From: a virus | Length of the DNA stretch: 20,981 nucleotides | Reading direction: 5' to 3' (one strand) | IMG/VR virus record: IMGVR_UViG_3300046048_000653 | Span: 1 to 20,981 of that record | In this document: in pieces, positions 14,523-19,959 of the stretch | How positions within the stretch are numbered: the stretch's first letter is position 1 | How the letters are laid out: the number at the start of each line of letters is the position of its first letter | The notes under the pieces: generated by a model | The model's input: the letters and a program-made list of their open reading frames with translations, nothing else | What the model was told of the DNA's origin: nothing | The model's database searches: none | Translations under genes and position numbers: made by a program

Positions 14523-16787
14523 ATGGTATATAAGATAACTAGATTCGATAATATTACGAATCCAGGAGGTGGAGTACCACAAACATATGAGACATTACCT
14601 GATCTGTATACTCAATTCAATAAATGCGCCATGGCACGCACTGAACAAGATAAAAAGAATTCCGCTGGGTGGGTCCGTGGCCATTTAAAAGACAACTATC
14701 GTAAGAAAGAAAATATAGAACATACTCAATTCATAATTATAGATGTAGACAAATCAAGTGGCAAACCATATTGCATAGAACCGCCTGAGAAAATACACCA
14801 AATAATGAAAGACTTCAATATAAATCATATAATGCACACCACCTGGAGCAATAGAGGCGATGGCAAATACAGGTATAGAATCATTATACCATGTACTAGG
14901 AATGTATGGGAAGAAGAAGTAGAAATAAACAGTAGGGACATTGTTGGTGCTCTGAAGGATGCAGGATGTGATATACTGTATGCTCATGAGAATAAGTCCA
15001 TGAGCCAGATGTGGTTCTTTCCTAGTTCACCAGCTCCAACAAAGTGGTTCCAAAGTTACTTATACTGTGAAGGAGAAGATTACAATCCATCAACTATAGA
15101 CCGATATAAGATTGAAAAGGAAATCAAAGGAGCGCCAACCAATAAGGTTCTGTCCATATTTCCAGATGTAGTAGCTAGTGATAGTCTGTATGATATGTTC
15201 GAGAATGTTCGTACTCATCAGGACATACATGGCAACCTTCTGAATATAACGTATCAATTAGTAAAGGACGAGGTTCCAGATGGATGGATAATGAGGATAT
15301 GTAACTATCTACTAGGAGAACCAACTGATGATAAGAGGATTGAACAAAGGCGGGCTGACCTGCCAAGAATGATTCAAGGAGCTAAATTAAAAAGACTCGA
15401 TGAGAACAAATTCGAAGCTATTGAATGGATAAGCGCTGACAGCAAATATGAAGATCCACCTATTCCGCCTGGGAGATTAGGTGAACTTGTTAAAATGGCT
15501 TATAGACAACAGTCGTATCAGAACAAAACTATAGCTTTAGTCAGTAGCTTAGGGATGATATCTGGAGTGGCTGGTTACAAGTTTCAGTGCCCTAGTGTTC
15601 CATCAATGGGCTGTAATGATTATTTCCTGCTGAGTATGAAAACAGGCGGTGGTAAAGACTTCGCTTCTAGATTCATAATAAGCGGTCTGGCAAAAGCAAG
15701 CAAGGATAATAGCTATCGTCAGTTCATAGGAAATAAGACATTCACTAGTGGAAAAGCAATAAGAAATATGTTAGAAAAGAAAAGATGCTGTGTATCAGTT
15801 ATAACAGAAATGGGCCAAGTTCTGGCAAGCATCAGCGGAGATCCTGTAAGTACAAGGAGAGCGTTCCTGGAAGTATATAGCAAGAGTGGGCCAGATGATA
15901 TAGTGGCAGAAGAAGGATATAGTAAAGATGAAGATAGTATCAAGGAGCTGTCTCATCCAGCACTGACGATAGTAGGAGAGGGTGAGCCAAGTGGCTTTAT
16001 AAGAGCGCTGAAGAGTAGCAATAGTACAACAGACGGATTTGCTCCACGATGCCTTATATTCAGAGCAGATAGGGAGAGGCGGCCATATGAGAATAAGGAC
16101 ATTGATTTATCATGGGATGACGATATATTGGAACATTTGAGTCATTTGCTGAAAGAATGTACTGATATGACTTTGCCTTATTTCATGAGGTGGGAAAGCT
16201 CTGAATTGGAGCAGGACGTTAAGCGTCATAGTGATAAATGGACAGACTATTATAATGACTATGATGGCATCAATGAGCTCAAGTCAGTTCTGAGTACAAG
16301 GATGCACGTTCATGCCGTTAAGTTATCAACTATATGCGCTGTTATGAACAGGAGAGAGTTGATTGTTACGAAAGAGGACTGGGAATGGGCTAAGGAACTG
16401 GTAATGTATTGTTTCAATCAGGCTCAATCATTCATGGATTCGAGTACATCAGGAGAAGGAGATGGAACGATAGAGGATACTTTGAAGATTATAGCTCATA
16501 CATTAAGGAGATATTTCGCTGGTGATTTCAAGGGTGGTAATTTTTATCGTGATAAATATTCCGCTGAGCGGAACAATATTATAATCGAGAGATGTTTCAG
16601 GACGCTGTTCGCTTCAAAGCCAGCCATTAAGAAGTTGTCCAGAAATAATAAGCCCGGTTATGACGTGGTGGTGGAATATTTCTTACAGAAGAAGTACATG
16701 GAGAAACTGGTACACAACAAGAAGATATATTATCTGATTAATAATAATATTCTAGAACTGTTCTGTGATGAGAGTGACTTGATATGA
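14523..16787 (+). CDS. Primase-helicase fusion (AEP-like primase + DUF3987-type ATPase)
   Basis: This 754-aa protein probably primes and unwinds DNA at the phage fork. The N-terminal ~200 residues carry an archaeo-eukaryotic-primase-like pattern: FIIIDVD at 70-76 for the metal site, IMHTTWSN around 103-110, RYRIIIP at 117-123, and SQMWFFPSSP at 161-170. After a linker, PPGRLGELVKMA and ALVSSLGMISGV lead to a P-loop-like TGGGKDF near residues 374-380, the form (G-x-GKD) used by DUF3987 proteins, then VITEMGQVLASISGD as a Walker B-like segment. A winged-helix-like C terminus follows. AGGAG lies 7 nt before the ATG. The stop overlaps the RusA start (ATGA). Two CAGCGGAA-type sites lie inside the gene. 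Confidence 0.85.
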   Translation: MVYKITRFDNITNPGGGVPQTYETLPDLYTQFNKCAMARTEQDKKNSAGWVRGHLKDNYRKKENIEHTQFIIIDVDKSSGKPYCIEPPEKIHQIMKDFNINHIMHTTWSNRGDGKYRYRIIIPCTRNVWEEEVEINSRDIVGALKDAGCDILYAHENKSMSQMWFFPSSPAPTKWFQSYLYCEGEDYNPSTIDRYKIEKEIKGAPTNKVLSIFPDVVASDSLYDMFENVRTHQDIHGNLLNITYQLVKDEVPDGWIMRICNYLLGEPTDDKRIEQRRADLPRMIQGAKLKRLDENKFEAIEWISADSKYEDPPIPPGRLGELVKMAYRQQSYQNKTIALVSSLGMISGVAGYKFQCPSVPSMGCNDYFLLSMKTGGGKDFASRFIISGLAKASKDNSYRQFIGNKTFTSGKAIRNMLEKKRCCVSVITEMGQVLASISGDPVSTRRAFLEVYSKSGPDDIVAEEGYSKDEDSIKELSHPALTIVGEGEPSGFIRALKSSNSTTDGFAPRCLIFRADRERRPYENKDIDLSWDDDILEHLSHLLKECTDMTLPYFMRWESSELEQDVKRHSDKWTDYYNDYDGINELKSVLSTRMHVHAVKLSTICAVMNRRELIVTKEDWEWAKELVMYCFNQAQSFMDSSTSGEGDGTIEDTLKIIAHTLRRYFAGDFKGGNFYRDKYSAERNNIIIERCFRTLFASKPAIKKLSRNNKPGYDVVVEYFLQKKYMEKLVHNKKIYYLINNNILELFCDESDLI

Positions 16788-17146
16788 TTGAACTGTATCT
16801 GCCTTATCCTGTGAGTGTTAATAATTACTACGGTCATAATAAACACACGGTGTATCTTAAGTCAAGCGGTAGGGACTATCATGAAAGTGTAAGGAGGGAA
16901 GTGAGTCAGCAATTGCCGTCTCATCAAGTTATCTTGAAGGAATTCCAGATGGAGATAACTGTATACCCGCCAAAGCTGAAGAGAAAGAGGGATTTGGATA
17001 ATCTCTTGAAGTGTTTGTTAGACTCGATGCAGAGGGCTAATGTATTTAAGGATGATAGTTTGATTCAGAGATTGAGCATTGAATGGTATCAAGATAATGA
17101 TGACAAAGGTTCTGGAGTGGGGATCTTGATTCTAGGAGGAAGATAA
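16784..17146 (+). CDS. rusA: RusA-type Holliday junction resolvase
   Basis: This 120-aa protein matches RusA in length and motifs: LPYPVSVNNYYG near the N terminus and the acidic active-site segment KRDLDNLLKCLLDSM followed by DDSLI, which contains the conserved aspartates. RusA cuts four-way junctions symmetrically, resolving recombination intermediates or branched DNA before packaging. The ATG overlaps the primase stop by 4 bp, so both are made together. The stop codon is immediately followed by a TTCCGCTG site and then a long hairpin. Confidence 0.93.
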   Translation: MIELYLPYPVSVNNYYGHNKHTVYLKSSGRDYHESVRREVSQQLPSHQVILKEFQMEITVYPPKLKRKRDLDNLLKCLLDSMQRANVFKDDSLIQRLSIEWYQDNDDKGSGVGILILGGR

Positions 17147-17150
17147 TTCC

Positions 17151-17184
17151 GCTGATAGAGGAAACTGATCTTCTGATAGAGGAA
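17151..17184 (+). repeat. CTGATAGAGGAAA direct repeats after rusA
   Basis: CTGATAGAGGAAA occurs at 17152-17164 and 17173-17185, with a related GATGATAGAGG at 17262-17272. They lie between two TTCCGCTG sites in the 3' region of rusA. Confidence 0.6.
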
Positions 17185-17192
17185 AGATTCCG

Positions 17193-17233
17193 CTGGGGTG
17201 GCTATATATTATTATCTTTTATAGCCGCCCCAG
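17193..17233 (+). terminator. Long hairpin downstream of rusA
   Basis: CTGGGGTGGCTATA (17193-17206) pairs with TATAGCCGCCCCAG (17220-17233), a 14-bp stem with one G-U pair in RNA and a 13-nt loop. No T-run follows on the plus strand, so it is not a classical intrinsic terminator. It probably still ends or protects the primase-rusA message. Its left arm overlaps a TTCCGCTGG site. Confidence 0.55.
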
Positions 17234-18010
17234 AAATTAATCATACGAATATAGGATAGCGGATGATAGAGGTTTGGGGCGAAAAAAAAAAATTATAGTT
17301 GCAAAAACTGCAAATATAGCAACTATAGGTTAGAAGAATCGAATATAGGTTAAAAAATAGCCTGTTTTCCTAGAGTAAAAATCAGAAAAAGAAATCGGAG
17401 AGAAAAAAAAAATAGGGCTAAGTGCCTAATTTATAAGGAGTTTTCTAGAATTTTCGGAGATTCCGTAAATAAATCGCACCCCCCTGAGAGGGACGCAGGA
17501 GGAACGAAATGGAAATCGAATAAGGGAAATGGGTTTAGATGTAACTAAAAACAAAATCCAATAACGAAAATGTTTTAGCTTGCTAAAAAGTAAAAAAAAA
17601 AGAAGATATAAGAAAAAAAAAAATCTCTCTAGAATATCTATATATATCATATACTTAACCCCCTTCTATCTGTTTCTTCTAATATACACTTTTAACCATT
17701 TTTTTATAAGAAAAAGTCGATGGAGCATAATGTTTTCCGTTAAGCAAATAGCTCTAAAGTATATAGTTTATTATTACCAATTCCCCGGTTTTGGCCAGCC
17801 TTTTCAGCCACCGCAGCGGAATATCTTATATATTACAGTGGGTAGGCTCGCGGCGGGTGGCACTAGGCCCCTAGCCCCCCTATCAGTGCCCCTAGGACCG
17901 CCGGAGTGGCCCTCTAAGCCCCTCTAGCCCCCTACCCTATACCCTAGGGTACCCTCACCCTAGCGTCGCTCCTAGGGCCAGGCAGGAGGCTGGATTTAGC
18001 GAATGGATAG
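17234..18010. other. Gene-free region: A-tracts, hairpin and C-rich block
   Basis: No frame here looks like a real protein; open frames are low-complexity lysine or proline runs without credible starts. The left part has several A-runs (near 17281, 17405, 17590 and 17611), three TATAGG boxes and a 9-bp hairpin, TATAGTTGC/GCAACTATA (17294-17302 and 17319-17327). The right part (about 17840-17980) switches abruptly to C-rich DNA with seven CTAG tetramers. Together with the repeats that follow, it could be a replication origin or a packaging site. Confidence 0.6.
17910..17960 (-). other. G-quadruplex-capable tract on the minus strand
   Basis: Seven runs of three to five C on the plus strand (17910, 17919, 17928, 17935, 17942, 17952 and 17958) are separated by 6, 5, 2, 4, 7 and 3 bases. 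On the minus strand this meets the usual G3+N1-7 rule with spare runs. Formation in the cell is not shown. Confidence 0.55.
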
Positions 18011-18012
18011 GT

Positions 18013-18180
18013 CCCCCGGTTTGGTCTGGCCATATGATTTGATTTGAATCCCCCGGTTGATCCAAACCCCCGGCTTGGTTGGCCACCACATATGGTTTGA
18101 ATCCCCCGGTTTGGTGCCACATATGGTTTGATCCAATCCCCCGGTTGACCCCGGCCACCGATTTGGTTGGCTCACCCAAA
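18013..18180 (+). repeat. Iteron-like direct repeats, CCCCCGGTT units
   Basis: CCCCCGGTT occurs at 18013, 18050, 18103 and 18138, with CCCCCGGCTT at 18067. The full unit is about 36 bp and includes TTTGGT, GGCCA, a CATATG centre and TTTGAAT; unit steps are 37, 17, 36 and 35 bp. A related CCCCGGTTTTGG lies at 17783. Such arrays are typical of initiator- or terminase-binding regions. Confidence 0.75.
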
Positions 18181-18256
18181 CCACTGGTGGCTACTGGACC
18201 ACTGGTGGCAGCCATACCAGCGGAATCCCTGGATCACTGGTGGGAACCACTGGTGG
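18181..18256 (+). repeat. Four ACTGGTGG repeats
   Basis: CCACTGGTGG occurs at 18181-18190, 18199-18208 and 18247-18256, with TCACTGGTGG at 18234-18243. Each CCAC...GTGG is also a near-palindrome. A CCAGCGGAA site (18217-18225) lies among them. Confidence 0.7.
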
Positions 18257-18270
18257 CTGAAATCCGGACG

Positions 18271-18303
18271 AAAAAAAGGCTACCCTTTCGAGTAGCCTTA
18301 TTT
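18271..18303 (-). terminator. Terminator of the three-gene cassette (bidirectional form)
   Basis: AAGGCTAC (18276-18283) and GTAGCCTT (18292-18299) form an 8-bp stem with an 8-nt loop. On the minus strand seven T follow (A-run 18271-18277); on the plus strand TTATTTT follows, so it could stop transcription in both directions. It lies just after the last cassette gene and at the edge of the TGD/HCA-free tract. Confidence 0.85.
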
Positions 18304-18304
18304 T

Positions 18305-18493
18305 CTAATAGGTTATTTCCGTAGTTAGAATTTTCGCGAATTCTATAGCTAGCCTCTCGAAATCTCGAATTCGATTAGATAGATATAACTCGTTTTCTTT
18401 TACGCTATCCCTAAGTAAGTCGTTTATCTCGCCTCGAATAAAACCTAATTCGCTAAGCATCGAACTCTCGAATTCGTTTAGTTCTATTTGCAT
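18305..18493 (-). CDS. Cassette gene 3: small acidic helical protein (62 aa)
   Basis: This 62-aa protein (MQIELNEFESSMLSELGFIR..., ending FAKILTTEITY) is acidic and predicted mainly helical by its E, L, I and R pattern. No family is recognised. The start is ATG 18493, 6 nt after AAAGGAAA, and the leader repeats that of cassette gene 2. Codon use is unlike the rest of the phage: TCG, CGA, TTC-G junctions abound, and every ATG is followed by C. It is the last of three leftward genes and is followed by a strong terminator. Confidence 0.65.
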   Translation of the reverse strand: MQIELNEFESSMLSELGFIRGEINDLLRDSVKENELYLSNRIRDFERLAIEFAKILTTEITY

Positions 18494-18535
18494 TTTAGTT
18501 TCCTTTAAGTTAGCCGCTTCCTTGCGGCGGTTAGT
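18493..18535 (-). promoter_or_regulatory. AAGGAA-loop hairpin plus ribosome site before cassette gene 3
   Basis: On the minus strand GCCGC-AAGGAA-GCGGC forms a 5-bp stem with AAGGAA in the loop, followed by AAAGGAAACTAAAATGCAA. The same arrangement occurs before cassette gene 2. Confidence 0.55.
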
Positions 18536-18700
18536 TTATACGATTCCTAATTCCTTAGCATTTTCCGTTAAGAATTCCGTATACCGAATCGATGCTTCGT
18601 CGAATTCTTTTTTAGCAGAATTTAGAATCGCTTTTTCTTCTAGCACTCTCGAAAAAAGGAAATCGGCTATTTCTTGCGTAGTCCTAAGATCGTCTTGCAT
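18536..18700 (-). CDS. Cassette gene 2: small acidic helical protein (54 aa)
   Basis: A 55-codon frame runs from ATG 18700 to TAA 18536. The product (MQDDLRTTQEIADFLFSRVL, then EEKAILNSAKKEF, ending ENAKELGIV) is acidic and probably two helices. No family is recognised. AAAGGAAA lies 6 nt before the ATG. It has the same leader, the same MQ start and about the same size and charge as cassette gene 3, so the two may be old duplicates, though their sequences show little identity by eye. It obeys the same TGD/HCA-free rule. Confidence 0.6.
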   Translation of the reverse strand: MQDDLRTTQEIADFLFSRVLEEKAILNSAKKEFDEASIRYTEFLTENAKELGIV

Positions 18701-18742
18701 TTTAGTTTCCTTTAAAGAAGGCGCTTCCTTGCGCCGGATTTA
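18700..18742 (-). promoter_or_regulatory. AAGGAA-loop hairpin plus ribosome site before cassette gene 2
   Basis: On the minus strand GGCGC-AAGGAA-GCGCC forms a 5-bp stem with loop AAGGAA, followed by CTTTAAAGGAAACTAAAATG. The hairpin loop and the ribosome site each hold an ANGGA core. Confidence 0.55.
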
Positions 18743-18743
18743 G

Positions 18744-19112
18744 TTACTTCGTTGCTTCGAGCAATTCTTTACCGAATCCGTAATATACGGAAAGGTAATA
18801 GTCGCGATGCTTTAGACTATTACTCGCCTTTGCATCTTTACCGCCTTTCGGATAGTAGGATTCGATAGTATCGTCGAAAACTATTCCCGCTTCCGCTTCC
18901 GTTGCTTCCGGGTTTTCGGAAAGCAATTTAATAATCGCTTGCGAAAAAACCGTTCGGAAAGTATTCCGCTTCTCCGGAATTAGGTTTAACTCCGATATAG
19001 CGAAAGCTATATTTTCTTCGGAATAACCTTGCTTCTTCGCGAGCGCGATAATAGCCTTTACCGAAAGCCCTAGTCCGATTGCTTGCTCGAAATACTTTAC
19101 TACGTCTAGCAT
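18744..19112 (-). CDS. Cassette gene 1: unknown protein (122 aa)
   Basis: The product begins MLDVVKYFEQAIGLGLSVKA and has an IALAKKQGYSEENIAFAI segment that could be a helix-turn-helix-like unit, then LIPEKRNTFRTVFSQAIIKL, an acidic stretch, and SNSLKHRDYYLSVYYGFGKE near the C terminus. No family is recognised with confidence; a small DNA-binding or regulatory protein is a guess. GAGG lies about 10 nt before ATG 19112, partly within a leader hairpin. It is the first gene after the cassette promoter. No TGG, TGT, TGA, TCA, CCA or ACA occurs in the gene; the single histidine codon is allowed only because it is preceded by G. Confidence 0.7.
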   Translation of the reverse strand: MLDVVKYFEQAIGLGLSVKAIIALAKKQGYSEENIAFAISELNLIPEKRNTFRTVFSQAIIKLLSENPEATEAEAGIVFDDTIESYYPKGGKDAKASNSLKHRDYYLSVYYGFGKELLEATK

Positions 19113-19122
19113 ATTTAAATAA

Positions 19123-19197
19123 CCTCGTTAGGTTAACTAAACGAGTTGCGAGTATCGCAACCCGCTATCGAATCGCTTTCCGTTTCGCGATTCGATA
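19123..19197 (-). promoter_or_regulatory. Structured 5' leader of the cassette (three stem-loops)
   Basis: Between promoter and first ATG the minus-strand leader can form three hairpins in a row. The first has 11 bp (19166-19176 with 19187-19197, 10-nt loop). The second has 6 bp (GTTGCG/CGCAAC, 19145-19150 with 19156-19161). The third has about 8 bp with one bulge (19124-19131 with 19137-19145) next to the ribosome site; it shares its outermost base, 19145, with the second, so one closing pair would be lost if both form. Almost the whole leader is structured. Confidence 0.65.
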
Positions 19198-19202
19198 AAA
19201 GA

Positions 19203-19231
19203 ATTATAAAGGCGGAATCGGAATCGCGCAA
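19203..19231 (-). promoter_or_regulatory. Promoter of the leftward cassette
   Basis: On the minus strand TATAAT (19208-19203) lies 17 bp from TTGCGC (19231-19226). The -35 box keeps TTG; the consensus TTGACA would break the TGD-free rule of this tract. Transcription would start near 19196 at the first hairpin of the leader. Confidence 0.65.
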
Positions 19232-19262
19232 GCGTTTTCTTTATCTTTTTTCGATTCCCAAC

Positions 19263-19278
19263 ATTAAATATATTTAAT
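19263..19278. repeat. Perfect 16-bp palindrome ATTAAATATATTTAAT
   Basis: The sequence reads identically on both strands. It begins five bases beyond the right end of the TGD/HCA-free tract and about 30 bp upstream of the cassette promoter, so it could be an operator or a recombination boundary. Confidence 0.6.
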
Positions 19279-19346
19279 AAAATAATCAACCAGGGGGTAT
19301 TGCAATTTTTCAGCCATTGGGCGTCAGCCCCCCGCACTTCACTCTA

Positions 19347-19402
19347 TTTTTTTTCAAAAAATTTTTTTTCAAAATTTTTCAAAAATTTTTCAAATTTTTC
19401 AG
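19347..19402. repeat. Tandem T-tract/A-tract array
   Basis: Five consecutive units of T5-8 C A3-6 (the last ending CAG) repeat about every 9-15 bp, closer to helical phase at the right. Such phased A-tracts are expected to bend DNA, as at origins, promoters or packaging sites. Confidence 0.65.
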
Positions 19403-19523
19403 ATTCCTCCAGAATATTCCAGACTCTTATGCCCGATAATTTCACGAAGGTGGGATTCCCATCAGGCTGTGCCAAGGGAGCGCCCCCAGCGGAAATCTTT
19501 TCCGGGGCGAGGGTAGTTTCGGC

Positions 19524-19552
19524 TTGCCGTTACCTACCAATAGTGCTATAAT
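19524..19552 (+). promoter_or_regulatory. Promoter of the terminase (late) operon
   Basis: TTGCCG (19524-19529) and TATAAT (19547-19552) are separated by 17 bp, and TGC precedes the -10 box, giving an extended -10. The start would be near 19559, 26 bp before the terS ATG. Confidence 0.7.
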
Positions 19553-19584
19553 CATTGGCAGTACAATGAATTCCAGAGGTAAAT

Positions 19585-19959
19585 ATGAGTAATAGACTGG
19601 CACATACATACAATAGGTATGCTAGCCTGATCAATTGTGAAAACTTCGATGAGGATATGCTAATCCGAATTGAAGATTTGGCGGCTGGCCTATCTGAAGT
19701 CGAGGCACTTTCATTTTTCGGATTGACGGATGCTGATCTTAATGCTGCTGAACGCAGGTACTTCAAAACTGCTTACCAGAGAGGATTGAGCAAGGCTAAG
19801 CAAATGGCTACTGAGAAATTATTCGCAGCAATGAGTGATCGTAATGGAGGAGCTTTGGCACTTAGGTATCTTCAGATCTTCGGAGAGAAGTTTCCTACTG
19901 AAGAAGATGGAACATTGGCATCTAGTAACGGGTACACTCTGAAGATTGTAAAAGATTAA
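19585..19959 (+). CDS. terS: Small terminase subunit-like protein (TerS)
   Basis: This 124-aa helical protein lies directly upstream of the large terminase and overlaps its start by one base. The N-terminal half (LAAGLSEVEALSFFGLTDAD) has a helix-turn-helix-like layout, as expected for a packaging-site-binding subunit. It is followed by QRGLSKAKQMATEKLFAAMS and GGALALRYLQIFGEKF, a pattern I associate with phage TerS-type proteins. AGAGG stands 6 nt before the ATG. Size and position fit TerS; without a search, a related DNA-binding helper cannot be excluded. Confidence 0.75.
   Translation: MSNRLAHTYNRYASLINCENFDEDMLIRIEDLAAGLSEVEALSFFGLTDADLNAAERRYFKTAYQRGLSKAKQMATEKLFAAMSDRNGGALALRYLQIFGEKFPTEEDGTLASSNGYTLKIVKD

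Larger units (their letters stand above)
19260..19546. other. Gene-free gap before the terminase operon
   Basis: No credible gene lies here. It holds a perfect 16-bp palindrome, an A/T-tract array, a short GGGC/GCCC hairpin near 19318, and a CCAGCGGAA site at 19486-19494. Position just upstream of terS makes it a candidate packaging (pac or cos) region. Confidence 0.5.

Noticed and set aside
18013-18180. CRISPR array suggested by ~36-bp periodicity
   Set aside because: The whole unit is repeated, with no conserved repeat separated by unique spacers, and there are no adaptation or effector genes nearby.
18181-18256. E. coli Chi (GCTGGTGG) in the ACTGGTGG repeats
   Set aside because: All four copies have A, not G, at the first position, so none is a Chi octamer; the tight cluster also does not look like Chi spacing.
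17580-18324. Open frames on both strands in the gene-free region (for example 17580-17927 plus, 17955-18215 minus)
   Set aside because: They are low-complexity translations of A-runs, C-rich DNA and the ~36-bp repeats, overlap each other in several frames, and have no ribosome sites.
18261-19257. Explaining the missing trinucleotides by codon preference
   Set aside because: The rule also holds across codon junctions and in non-coding DNA on both strands, which codon choice cannot produce.
19137-19337. 66-aa minus-strand frame
   Set aside because: It runs through the cassette promoter and leader hairpins and has no ribosome site.
14-19494. Reading the repeated nonamer as a known Chi site
   Set aside because: AGCGG is the Bacillus subtilis Chi, but the conserved unit here extends over nine bases and is equally common in both directions, unlike oriented Chi sites.
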